Notes under the pieces: generated by a model
Told to the model about the DNA's origin: nothing
Seen by the model: only the letters and a program-made list of their open reading frames with translations
The model's database searches: none
Position numbers and translations under genes: made by a program
Shown here: positions 15,145 to 23,516 of the stretch, one piece after another
How the letters are laid out: each line of letters begins with the position of its first letter
Position numbering within the stretch: position 1 is the stretch's first letter
Assembly (NCBI RefSeq): GCF_034351645.1
Contig: NZ_CP133782.1
Location: 191,001 to 255,000, forward strand
Reading direction: 5' to 3'
Origin: Pseudomonas sp. DC1.2
GTDB lineage: Bacteria > Pseudomonadota > Gammaproteobacteria > Pseudomonadales > Pseudomonadaceae
DNA length: 64,000 nucleotides

Positions 15145-16088
15145 AGCGCCAGTTTCCCGAACTCACCGGTGGTTACCACCTCCCACGTTTTGCCCGGGTT
15201 GTCGCCGTGGCCGACGCCCCGGCCGGCGCCGGGATCTGCGACGATTTCCGGCCGCGCTACGCCGTGGATATTGAATTGCTGGGGCCAGATGGTGAAGTCG
15301 ATCCGCAGTTGCCGCTGCTCGCCGGCGTGCCCTTGCCACTGCCCACCGGTGGCGAGGAAATGGGCATGTATGCGTTTCCAGAGGAGGGCACCCAAGTGGT
15401 GGTGTGCTTTGCCTACGGCCTGCCGAACAAACCCTACATCCAAACCATTTTGCCGCACGGCCTGAGCATGCCTCGGGTGCCGAAAGGCGATCAGGTCTGG
15501 CAACACAGCGAGGCCGCCCAGCAGCGCGTCGACGCCGACGGCAACTGGCTGCGCCAGACTGACGGCAAGATCACCGACAAGGCGATCGAGCGCGAGGTGG
15601 AAGCCCTGGACAACCGCGAGCAGTTTCAGAGTCACAGCCAGGCGGTGGACGATCATTCGACCGAGACGGTGGGGGGCATCAAGACGATTGAGGCGCTGGG
15701 CGCGCTTAAGCTGATGTCGGGCGGATCGGCGAGCCTGGCGGCGGTGGACGATCTGCACCAAGCCACTGGCCGCGATTTGAACCTGGTGGTGGGGCAGAAG
15801 CATAACGCCACGGTGGGCGGCGACATGCAGGAGCGGATTGAGGGACTGCGTAAGAGCCTGGCAGGGGGCAGTCAGCGGTTTGAGGCGCCGAAGACCTGGA
15901 TCGGATCGAGCGGCGTGAATGTGTTGCAGGTGCTGTGTGATCTGCTTGACCTGGTGAACCAGATGAACACCCAACTGGCTGGCCACAAGCATGGACCAAC
16001 ACCGCCGCCGGACACCGCCGGAGAGTTCACCGGCAATGCCGCCAGCGCGCTGTTGCTGAGTGGGAAATTAAAACCCATCACTGGATAG
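15117..16088 (+). CDS. Phage/tailocin baseplate spike protein (gp45/VgrG-like)
   Basis: An intact 323-residue spike protein. The N-terminal third has the OB-fold pattern of contractile-tail spikes (FARVVAVADAP, AVDIELLGPDGEVD, then EEMGMYAFPEEGTQVVVCFAYG, NKPYIQTILPHG). The second half is the needle-like repeat region (STETVGGIKTIEA, HNATVGGDMQERIEGLRKSL), followed by the family's C-terminal HKHGPTPPPDTAGEFTGN. It starts inside the hub gene 3' end (28-bp overlap). Downstream, tail to tail, lie an immunity-type lipoprotein and a PAAR-lipase effector. That layout suggests effector cargo once riding on this spike, although the remaining tail genes are degraded. Confidence 0.82.
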   Translation: MEDAIRRAVERQFPELTGGYHLPRFARVVAVADAPAGAGICDDFRPRYAVDIELLGPDGEVDPQLPLLAGVPLPLPTGGEEMGMYAFPEEGTQVVVCFAYGLPNKPYIQTILPHGLSMPRVPKGDQVWQHSEAAQQRVDADGNWLRQTDGKITDKAIEREVEALDNREQFQSHSQAVDDHSTETVGGIKTIEALGALKLMSGGSASLAAVDDLHQATGRDLNLVVGQKHNATVGGDMQERIEGLRKSLAGGSQRFEAPKTWIGSSGVNVLQVLCDLLDLVNQMNTQLAGHKHGPTPPPDTAGEFTGNAASALLLSGKLKPITG

Positions 16089-16092
16089 CAAA

Positions 16093-16112
16093 AGCCCGCC
16101 AAATGGCGGGCT
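16093..16112. terminator. Convergent-gene hairpin
   Basis: AGCCCGCC-AAAT-GGCGGGCT is a perfect stem of eight pairs placed between the spike gene and the convergent lipoprotein gene. It lacks a long T tract, so it may only be a weak bidirectional terminator. Confidence 0.6.
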
Positions 16113-16126
16113 AGACGTGCAGTGGC

Positions 16127-16780
16127 TTACCAGCTCCCGTAGGGTATGCCGTGCTTTTCGACATACTGTTTGGAAGCCTCCGTCTGGGGGTAGTAACGCC
16201 CACCGGATAGTCCAAGAGCAGGTCCCTTGGGCTCTATTTCGACTTGAACATGTGCGACTTTTACCGGATGTAGGCATTCATCCATCACCCAGACTTGCAC
16301 AACGCCGCCGGGGGCAAGGCCGAACAGTACAGAGGCTCTCTTCGGGATTGCAGTCATCTCGGGGATACTTGGACAATCCATGCTCAAGGCATTGCGCATA
16401 AGCTGTCGTGCACTCTCTGGTATCTCGATCCAGCCTTGATAGGTTTGCGGCTCGACCACCGATTGCCAGCGAATATAGATGCGTACCGGAAGTTTTGCAT
16501 CCCTGACCTCCCTTTCGTTGCCGGCCCCTTTCACTGCCCAGCCACGGGCACCATCAGTGCCATTTTTACCTCCTCCGGAAGCGCTGCTGCCAATTCGACG
16601 GTACAGGTTCCCATCGACATCGACCGTGGCGCTGTCCTCAACCCAGCCCCCCATTTCGTAAGGCGTGACAAAACCCAACGCCCACGGGCCGGCGTCCGGG
16701 TCTGAACGTCCCCAGGTCTGGCCCGAAGCTTGGCAACCACCGACCAACAATGCCCCTAACAAAATCCAAAGTGTTCGCAC
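16127..16780 (-). CDS. Lipoprotein, Tle1-type immunity candidate (copy B)
   Basis: A 217-residue DUF2931-like lipoprotein with lipobox LVGGC. It lies 11 bp after the stop codon of the PAAR-lipase gene on the same strand, the standard effector-immunity arrangement for type VI lipases. There the lipoprotein sits in the periplasm and protects against phospholipid hydrolysis. Visible conserved motifs are SDPDAGPWALGFVTPYEM, YQGWIEIPE, LAPGGVVQVWVMDEC and HGIPYGSW. It is paralogous to the orphan copy at 13078. The immunity role is inferred from neighbourhood and localisation. Confidence 0.82.
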   Translation of the reverse strand: MRTLWILLGALLVGGCQASGQTWGRSDPDAGPWALGFVTPYEMGGWVEDSATVDVDGNLYRRIGSSASGGGKNGTDGARGWAVKGAGNEREVRDAKLPVRIYIRWQSVVEPQTYQGWIEIPESARQLMRNALSMDCPSIPEMTAIPKRASVLFGLAPGGVVQVWVMDECLHPVKVAHVQVEIEPKGPALGLSGGRYYPQTEASKQYVEKHGIPYGSW

Positions 16781-16791
16781 TTTCGTGACTC

Positions 16792-18630
16792 CTAGTCGGG
16801 TACATGGGGATGCTGTACGCGGACCCCGTCCGTGGTGGGGGCGTTAAAATAAACCAATCCCGTGCGTGGCGTGGAGCCTTGCAACTTCGTCGGAGGGTTC
16901 CAGTTGGCCGAGGTGTGAATATACCTCAGCTTGAGCAACTGCTCTTCGGCTGGTGTCGTGCTGTAATCACCCGCGACAAAACGGTCACAAAGTGCCTGGA
17001 GTTCGGACGATACGACATAGCGCGGTTCTGAGTCTTCGAGATGATCGAACCTTACCCCCACCTGCTTGGCCAACTCGTACATGACCCGCAGGTAAACCCG
17101 CGACAGCTCACCTCGTATTGGTCGTTTGAGTTGCAGCGCCGCGTAAACCCTCTTATTAGGATTTGGACGGCCTCGCTCAGATGCTAACAACTCACCCGAA
17201 GATGGCGTTACGATTTCCAACATTTCAGCGGGCCATCCCTTGGCCTGCCACTGTGCCATTGCCTGCTGCGCATCCCGATAGATTGAGGTGTACTTGACGT
17301 CAGTCGTCAGTGGGACATCCAGTGCCTGCATTGGACTGATTAGAAGGCACTCGTTGCCCTCGGGAAAGTACCCACCACCAATGTCCGAATGGGCACCGGG
17401 TAGCGTGTATTCAGGATGATCGGCTTTAACGCGAGTTAGTGGGAAGTTAGCGCGAAATTCATCGCGGGCGGTCAACTGAACGACCTTGGGGAAAAGGTCG
17501 CGAGGTAAATACAGTTTAAGTCCCGGCGCTTTTTGGCTGCGGATGTAGCCCAGGTTGTCGAGCCCACCCACAGAGGCCACGGTATCGAACAGCCCGATAA
17601 AGCCCATTTGGATATCTTGCTTATATTCACCATCGAAAGTCTCGTGGAACGCCCGACGAAACATCTTGATAGATTGTCCCAGTGGGCCTTTCTGTCCCAG
17701 CGCCACTTCGTTCGCAAAGTGCCGTGCAGCGGCTGCGCCCCGGCTGAAACCAAAGGTGTCGAAAGTCAGATTGACGATCTTGGAGTCCTGGTTGGTTTGA
17801 GCGAAATTGCGAATAGTCCTCATGATTTCACGAAAGGCCCCTTCCACTTTGGCGCTCACCCCCGTTGCGCCGCGCCCCATGCCGGCACCCATCAGGCTGT
17901 CTTCCTGGCCGGATGAAGTGCCTATTCCCTCAATGTAAAGCCTCCGAAACAGCTGCTGCTCTCCGGTGTCCTGAATCTCGATAGGTGAAAAATACAAATC
18001 ACTGAGCTTCTTAACGTTTGACTCATCATTCGCATAACTACTGTCTGGATCACTCATGTACGGTTTACAGCTTGCATCCAGGTCTTCGGGCTTGATGGCA
18101 TGACTGGCGCCACAGAGCAGCCCCAATGCGCCGTTGTTTGCATTGTTCAACGTACCGTCGAAGAACACTCCGATGCGCAACGTAATACCGACGGCCTTTT
18201 CTTCGTCCAGTTCCTCTTCCTCTTCCTCTTCCTCTAAAACCGAGTCAGCAGCGGCCGGCGCTGGCGTGAGCGCAGGTGCAGTAATCGGGGGTTGGTAGCT
18301 GGATGGCTCAATCAGATGAGTAGGCATCGGACTGACCGAGGAAACAGGCGCAGGCGTGAAGCTGTTGCCAATGATGATGGTCGATGACCCACCGGTAATG
18401 GTGTCGCCATGCGTACCTTGCGAGCCAGTGACCAAGGCGGCCTGGCCGTTGATCTGCACCGAGGGCATAGCGGCAATGGTCAAGATACTGCCGCAGGTGG
18501 TGCAGTCCGTTACGCGTGCGGCGGGTAGACCATCAAAAAATACATTGGGTGAACCAGACTCGATGGCCGCTCCGCCGCAACGAGGGCAGCTAACGGTATC
18601 GGTTTTGCGAGCAGCGGCTTTGCCGGACAT
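16792..18630 (-). CDS. PAAR-domain lipase effector, Tle1/DUF2235 type
   Basis: A 612-residue predicted type VI secretion phospholipase. Residues 1-90 form a PAAR-like tip domain with two CxxC pairs (C15/C18 in SCPRCGG and C43/C46 in DCTTCGS) and repeated GxPxVxxNG-type turns. A proline-rich linker follows, then a run of eight glutamates at about 133-140. The DUF2235 hydrolase domain starts at GVFFDGTLNN; it has the nucleophile motif GFSRG (S296), a candidate aspartate in GLFDTVASVG (D349) and a histidine in GAHSDIGGG (H414). ATG at 18630 is chosen for its GGAGG site and because the PAAR domain begins there. The immunity gene follows 11 bp later. No type VI apparatus genes are in the window. 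Confidence 0.88.
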   Translation of the reverse strand: MSGKAAARKTDTVSCPRCGGAAIESGSPNVFFDGLPAARVTDCTTCGSILTIAAMPSVQINGQAALVTGSQGTHGDTITGGSSTIIIGNSFTPAPVSSVSPMPTHLIEPSSYQPPITAPALTPAPAAADSVLEEEEEEEELDEEKAVGITLRIGVFFDGTLNNANNGALGLLCGASHAIKPEDLDASCKPYMSDPDSSYANDESNVKKLSDLYFSPIEIQDTGEQQLFRRLYIEGIGTSSGQEDSLMGAGMGRGATGVSAKVEGAFREIMRTIRNFAQTNQDSKIVNLTFDTFGFSRGAAAARHFANEVALGQKGPLGQSIKMFRRAFHETFDGEYKQDIQMGFIGLFDTVASVGGLDNLGYIRSQKAPGLKLYLPRDLFPKVVQLTARDEFRANFPLTRVKADHPEYTLPGAHSDIGGGYFPEGNECLLISPMQALDVPLTTDVKYTSIYRDAQQAMAQWQAKGWPAEMLEIVTPSSGELLASERGRPNPNKRVYAALQLKRPIRGELSRVYLRVMYELAKQVGVRFDHLEDSEPRYVVSSELQALCDRFVAGDYSTTPAEEQLLKLRYIHTSANWNPPTKLQGSTPRTGLVYFNAPTTDGVRVQHPHVPD

Positions 18631-19167
18631 TGTCGACCTCCATGTCAGTATTGATAGAGGCAGCACCATGCTGACGCTCTTTGTAAAAAACAATCAGACA
18701 TTTCCCAAAGTACCAACCAGGTACAAAGTTCGTTTCAAAGTGTGGATGCCCATAATCCCGCAAAAATCCTCAACCAACAAAAAAAACATCTGAAAAAGCA
18801 CTTATCCCCCTCCCGCCGACGGGCTTTGCGTCCGTTTTTTGTGCAAATTCGGATGTAGTGCAAGCGAGCCTGCAGCCCAAGCGGGCCGTGGGGCTCTGCA
18901 GGCAATCGGCAATTTCACAGAGTGCAAAGTTTTGAAAGGAAATGCAGCGCGGGTGCACAGTGATGCAAGAGGCGGTCACGGAGCGGGGATCGCTGGAGCG
19001 TCCGGTTTCATTGGACGAAAACTATGAAAACGTGGGTTTCGGTGTGTTTTCCAAAACGCGCACGATCTTTTCCGGGGGGCAATTGCCTGCATGCGGGGGA
19101 GGTGTGAATTCCCCTATGGCCCATATACGGCAAGGGCTGCAGGAGAGTTACAGCGTTTCAGAGGCTT
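18631..19167. other. Intergenic stretch upstream of the effector
   Basis: About 540 bp with only short open frames that lack ribosome binding sites or recognisable products. It should hold the promoter for the effector-immunity pair on the minus strand. I identified no clear -35/-10 set. Confidence 0.45.
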
Positions 19168-19527
19168 TCACGCCTCCTCAGCGTCAACCATTCGAAGGTG
19201 AGGAAGTTCGCTCATGTTTTGCAGGCGCGTAAATTCTTTGGTCACGATCGGGATCAGCACGCGGTTCAGGGCATCACGCAACTTCACAGCCTGGTCTTCG
19301 CTCAGCTTCTTTACTGTCCCGGTCACAGAGCTGGCACACAACACATTGTCGGGATGAATGCCCAGATCATCCATGGTGCCGTCGATGTAACCCCTTAGGT
19401 ATTCGCCTCGTTGGAACAGAATCGAACTTTCGGGTGCTTCCTGGTAATCCCAATGCACCTCCCAAGCCGCGCCATTCTTGATGATTTCGATGATGGGTAC
19501 TGCTGCTCGGGATGCTGTCTTACGCAT
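19168..19527 (-). CDS. Hypothetical protein (119 aa)
   Basis: I do not recognise this protein. ATG at 19527 has GAGG eight bases upstream; longer frames from 19560 are possible. The product is soluble, with an N-terminal basic stretch (MRKTASRAAVPIIEII), a WEVHWDYQEAPE segment, and a helical C-terminal half (KLSEDQAVKLRDALNRVLIP, ending LRMVDAEEA). It lies in the accessory region between the effector locus and the iteron-like cluster and has no obvious partner. Confidence 0.6.
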   Translation of the reverse strand: MRKTASRAAVPIIEIIKNGAAWEVHWDYQEAPESSILFQRGEYLRGYIDGTMDDLGIHPDNVLCASSVTGTVKKLSEDQAVKLRDALNRVLIPIVTKEFTRLQNMSELPHLRMVDAEEA

Positions 19528-19618
19528 GCTTTGTTCCTCGATCAGTGCGCGCCGGGGCATTTTGAAGGATAGCTATGGGATGCCCCATGAAAGTTTTTTT
19601 AACCTGACCCCCAAATCC

Positions 19619-19894
19619 CTGTCAGACCATGGATATCTGTCAGCAAATGCTCTGTAGGCCCCGTATTTACTGGGCTGCAGATCTGACACCGAGGCTGGAT
19701 GTTTGTGTCAGTTTTGCCATCAACAATAAAAAACCCTTATAAATCAGATACTTGAAAGGTATGAATCTGACACTCCTGTTTTGTCAGGTTTTGACAGGTC
19801 GCTGACACCTTTCTGACATCAATAAAAACGGCTGAGAGCCTTGATTTATAAGGTTTAGATAGTAGTGAGAATAGTAATCTGACAAAACTGACAA
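19619..19894. repeat. Iteron-like cluster of CTGACA/TGTCAG hexamers
   Basis: At least eleven copies of CTGACA, TGACAG or their complement TGTCAG lie within 276 bp. Approximate positions are 19619, 19637, 19683, 19706, 19767, 19782, 19792, 19802, 19813, 19879 and 19889. The stretch is AT-richer than its surroundings and has no good gene. It could be a replication or regulatory binding array of a lost mobile element, or the decayed 3' end of a primase-like gene. Confidence 0.5.
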
Positions 19895-20013
19895 GCTTTT
19901 GAGGGGTCAACCTAAATTTTTTCCCGCTTCGTATAGGGGGGCTTCGTAATACGCGTACAAACCGCAACGGCTCTAAAAGTTCGGCCTATCTCGCTGAGGT
20001 CTAGTCGCGACAC

Positions 20014-20829
20014 TTAGTCCTTCAATCGGTCTGTTTCTATCAAGCGACGCGTGTATCTGAGTGCCAGATACGCCATGAGCAGGGTTACTCCAAGCCCTAT
20101 CAAGAAGGACAATTGTTTCGGGTAAGGCAAGCCAGACAACACCTCGTCGAGGGATTGACTGACCGTTCCAACACTTCCGAACGCACATGCAATCGCGATG
20201 CAGAAAGCGAGGCCACGCGGCATCGTCAATTGCCTGTCACGGAAAGCAATTGGCGTGAAAACGAAGTACAGGAAAACGAGACCGTACGAGGTCGCCAGCC
20301 TACCGAGCAATTTCCAATAGCTGCTGCTTTGGACCGTATTGTCCTCAAACTCCACTTCATTAATACCAACAATACGAGCCCGCACCTCGAACGCCGGACG
20401 TGGTCCAGAGGTAATCGTGGCGATGGTGATGGAGTCTTTGGGATTCGAAAGAAACGGAGAAATGGCCGTTTTGTTTTCAGATGTGGCGACACGGACGGGG
20501 ATGTTCTTCGGAGTCGTGCTTGTGATTTCGGCGCTTATCAATTTGGCTTCATTTGCCATTTGAATTTGTAAGGCGCCGTCGAATTCTGAACTGAGAATAG
20601 GCTTTGAACCGGTATTGGTCAGTTCGATCGTCGAGATGTATGGCGACTCGACATTTTGACCGTTGAGCGATATCTGAAGATTTTGAATGTTCTGCACGGG
20701 CTGCAGAGGTGACGTTGCCAACAGGCGTACGGTTAGAGAGCGGGAAGATAGATCTATTTGGGAGGCGCCGAGCGCGAGTGCGATCACAGTCGTGGCGATG
20801 AATTTCCAATCCCAAGCCTTCCAGGTCAC
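20014..20829 (-). CDS. Membrane protein of unknown function
   Basis: I do not recognise the family. The best start is a GTG at 20829 with AGAGGA upstream, giving 271 residues; the frame stays open to 20937 but runs into the tRNA terminator. One membrane span lies near the N-terminus (FIATTVIALALGASQI). A region of beta-rich extracytoplasmic sequence follows (SLTVRLLATSPLQPVQNIQ, then PYISTIELTNTGSKPILSSE), and at least three hydrophobic spans lie in the C-terminal third (LATSYGLVFLYFVFTPIAF, LAFCIAIACAFGSVG, FLIGLGVTLLMAYLAL). It is the first gene past the 3' end of tRNA-Thr, a common cargo position. Low GC relative to neighbours suggests transfer. Confidence 0.6.
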   Translation of the reverse strand: MTWKAWDWKFIATTVIALALGASQIDLSSRSLTVRLLATSPLQPVQNIQNLQISLNGQNVESPYISTIELTNTGSKPILSSEFDGALQIQMANEAKLISAEITSTTPKNIPVRVATSENKTAISPFLSNPKDSITIATITSGPRPAFEVRARIVGINEVEFEDNTVQSSSYWKLLGRLATSYGLVFLYFVFTPIAFRDRQLTMPRGLAFCIAIACAFGSVGTVSQSLDEVLSGLPYPKQLSFLIGLGVTLLMAYLALRYTRRLIETDRLKD

Positions 20830-20913
20830 AAGCACTTCCTCTTGAAGTAAACCACCGCGATCTGCCAAGGCTGACGGTGGCCTTGTTACGTCCGTTGTTA
20901 CGTCTGGGAGAAA

Positions 20914-20946
20914 AACAAAGGGCCTGCATCGCTGCAAGCCCTTGTT
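20914..20946 (-). terminator. Terminator of tRNA-Thr
   Basis: On the minus strand AAGGGCTTGCA and TGCAGGCCCTT form a stem with a short loop, followed by TTGTTTTT, immediately downstream of the tRNA 3' end. Confidence 0.8.
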
Positions 20947-20951
20947 TTATA

Positions 20952-21027
<76 letters not shown>

Positions 21028-21105
21028 GTGTTAGGGCGACGATTATAACGATTGGATTGGTTCTGTAAACCCCTGAATTCAGACTATTTTTACATCGCCC
21101 TTAGG

Positions 21106-21942
21106 TTAGCCGCGAACCAGTGCTTTTTTGAGTTTTTGAAGGGTGCGCCAGCCACGGCTGTTTTGCATCGAGCGCAGTTGCGCTTCGGCCAGTTCTGCCC
21201 GTTGCAGGGCGGCGGTGAGCTGTTTTTCAGCGTCCAGATCGGCGTCACTGACGGGGTAGCTGAGTGCATGCCCTTGGCACAGTTGGAAGTTGTCCAAGTT
21301 GCACGGTTGGATGTCGAAGGCGGGTTTTAGGGCCAGGTGTTCGTTGGCCAGGAACCACGTGTTGATGCCGTCGAACAGGGTGGCCTGGTAGCCAGCGTCG
21401 GTGATGAGGTGTTCCCAGGTGTGGTCGCGGGCCCATGGGGTTTCGATAAGGATGATCCAGGGGCGCCACTTCGCGAAGTCCATGCCACGCAAGACGGTTT
21501 CTTCGTAGCCTTCGACGTCGATTTTCAGGAAGTGGATGGGGCGGCTCTGCGCGTATTGCTCGCAGAGGGAGGTCAGGGTGCGGGCTTTGACGGTTTGGCT
21601 GCGCACGTCCATGCCCAGGGCCGAGCGTTCCTGGGCGGTGGCCGGGTCGACGGTGGAGAGGCCGGTGCCGGAGATGCCATAGAAAGTGAGGTCGTCGTCG
21701 CTGTTACTGGCCACGCATTGCAGATTGATATCGTTGGGGCGTTGTTGGCACAGGGCGTCGTAGTAGCTTTGCATCGGTTCGACATTGATGCCGGTCCAGC
21801 CGCGGTCATAAAAAGCTTTGGTGACGGAGTCGTGGGCGGGGTCGTTAGCGCCGATATCGATGTAGAAGCCGTTTTCGACCTGTTTGAGGGCGCGCCGTAG
21901 GCGGACGTCTTCGAAATTCTGTGCGTAAGAAATGAAGGTCAC
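21106..21942 (-). CDS. FkbM-family methyltransferase
   Basis: A 278-residue S-adenosylmethionine-dependent methyltransferase of the FkbM type, often acting on O-hydroxyls of sugars or polyketides. Motif I is FYIDIGANDPAHDSVT, followed by the family segments GWTGINVEP and HFLKIDVEGYEETVLRG. The C-terminal 50 residues (LDAEKQLTAALQRAELAEAQ) are a coiled-coil tail of the kind seen in surface-glycan enzymes. The start is a GTG with AGGAAG five bases upstream. No glycan cluster is nearby, so the substrate is unknown. Confidence 0.88.
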   Translation of the reverse strand: MTFISYAQNFEDVRLRRALKQVENGFYIDIGANDPAHDSVTKAFYDRGWTGINVEPMQSYYDALCQQRPNDINLQCVASNSDDDLTFYGISGTGLSTVDPATAQERSALGMDVRSQTVKARTLTSLCEQYAQSRPIHFLKIDVEGYEETVLRGMDFAKWRPWIILIETPWARDHTWEHLITDAGYQATLFDGINTWFLANEHLALKPAFDIQPCNLDNFQLCQGHALSYPVSDADLDAEKQLTAALQRAELAEAQLRSMQNSRGWRTLQKLKKALVRG

Positions 21943-22286
21943 TGTGGCTTCCTGTCCGTCGAATTATTATTGGTGGTGGACGCACTTCCGGCGCCCTCTA
22001 CTGCCTTGTATAACGAGGGCGGTTACGGCGCGTCATTTTTCGTATCAGGGGTCCTGAATTCGGCGGTTATGTCCTTTTGCTTGAATGCTTATGCACAACG
22101 GGTTGGCCAAAAGACCGACATCGAGAGGATTTTGTGGACCCATTCTCATCTGTTTGCAAATGACTGTTTTACGGGTTCTTTATTTATATGAACAAAAAAT
22201 GATCAGCAGCATTACAGGCTTGAAACATCCGATTAAATGGATTTGAAAATATTTAATCAACAGAGTTATCCACAGGCGACGCCTGT
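21943..22286. other. Intergenic stretch with a single DnaA box
   Basis: About 340 bp without a convincing gene. It contains one perfect DnaA box, TTATCCACA, at 22266-22274. A single box is not enough to call an origin. Confidence 0.5.
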
Positions 22287-23516
22287 TTAAGGACGTTCGG
22301 CCAACAGTAGGAAATTACGCGGCGTAAGCACGGTTTCGCAGAAGGTTCCGAGGTGGACGGTATAGCCCTGCTCAGACAGTAAAAGTGCCCGATCGAGTAC
22401 CAGCCACAGTTCCAATGGGCGTCGGAAAAGTCCACGCAGCAGCTCCAGATTGCGCACTTCTGCCAGTCGCTGCCAGCCAGCGGCTTCGAGTGCTGACCAA
22501 TTCTGCGGGGCCATTGTGGATAACTCTTTCATCGCGGCCAAATGATGGCAGTAATCAACGAACGATCTATCCAGCCAAGTGCTGGGCAGTGACGGCGTGG
22601 GCAGGTATTCGTCGACGCCACGCGTTTGCCGTTGCAGGAGGTCGAATGCCAAGCGTCGTGCCATGGAGCTGTCGCGTTGACGTCGGACTCGGGCGCCGGC
22701 GGTGACGGTTTCGCTCATGGGTAGCGAGAGATCTTCTAGGGACAGCTGTAGGTCGGATCGCCTACCCACAGAGGAAATCGCTTCATAAGTAGCCAGTTGG
22801 GTCCGGTTGTAGCAGCAAGGTGCGATAGCCAGTTGTTTGCAGCCTGCCGCGTTGGCGAGCTGAATCAACCTTACATGCAGGTCTCCACAGGCGTGCAGCG
22901 CGACCGGCGTGTGATCAGCATTCAGGAGCGAACCCACATCGGTTGCGAGTACATCTTGCTCAATATGCTGCGCGCGCAACTGATGGCGCCGGCTGAGTAT
23001 CTGACCGCTTAGCACCAGCGCCGGATTGTATTCCAGGCACGTCAGTTGCTGTCCGGCTCTCAGCAAGCGTCGGCCCAAGTGGCCCTTGCCTGAGCACCAA
23101 TCCAGCCAATGCGTCGGCGCAGAATTAAACATCAGCCGACTGGCAAATGCCTCGATTTGCTGCCATTTACGCCCCGGTACATCGACACTCAACCGATGCC
23201 CCGCAGCCTCCAGCGCGTGTGCTGGTAACTCACCTACTGCACTTAGCCCCAGTGATAACGCCGCCAAAGTAGAAAACGGCTCCGGCGCTTGCAGTAAACA
23301 GGGTTGGTGATGGCTGCGCTCTGCATCGTCCAGTGACCGACTGCGTAGCCACAAAGCCAGCTCAGGGTGGGACGCTTCCCAAGGAAGTTGCAGGTGGGTA
23401 AACGGTCTCGGCTTCCACAGGGCTTGATGCTCTGTCAGAAAAGTATCCAACGCGCTGAAACGGGTGAGTAAGGCCTCTCCCGTCAGCACGTGGGAATCAG
23501 CGTCCCTGGCAAGCAT
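22287..23516 (-). CDS. SAM-dependent methyltransferase, class I
   Basis: A protein of about 409 residues with a Rossmann-type methyltransferase core in its middle: motif I reads THWLDWCSGKGHLGRRLL, followed by LTCLEYNPALV and PVALHACGDLHVRLIQLA. Downstream is a CCYNRT segment like that of METTL25/RRNAD-type methyltransferases. The substrate is not known. The start is unclear: an ATG at 23516 overlaps the hisM-type permease by 20 bp, so the gene is probably read through from the transporter operon. It is the last gene before the intergenic gap at 21.9 kb. Confidence 0.75.
   Translation of the reverse strand: MLARDADSHVLTGEALLTRFSALDTFLTEHQALWKPRPFTHLQLPWEASHPELALWLRSRSLDDAERSHHQPCLLQAPEPFSTLAALSLGLSAVGELPAHALEAAGHRLSVDVPGRKWQQIEAFASRLMFNSAPTHWLDWCSGKGHLGRRLLRAGQQLTCLEYNPALVLSGQILSRRHQLRAQHIEQDVLATDVGSLLNADHTPVALHACGDLHVRLIQLANAAGCKQLAIAPCCYNRTQLATYEAISSVGRRSDLQLSLEDLSLPMSETVTAGARVRRQRDSSMARRLAFDLLQRQTRGVDEYLPTPSLPSTWLDRSFVDYCHHLAAMKELSTMAPQNWSALEAAGWQRLAEVRNLELLRGLFRRPLELWLVLDRALLLSEQGYTVHLGTFCETVLTPRNFLLLAERP

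Noticed and set aside
18839..19232. Short plus-strand frames upstream of the effector
   Set aside because: No ribosome binding site, no similarity, and unusual composition; treated as intergenic.
22266..22274. Perfect DnaA box as a replication origin
   Set aside because: A single box without a cluster, AT-rich unwinding element or dnaA/dnaN neighbours is not enough.
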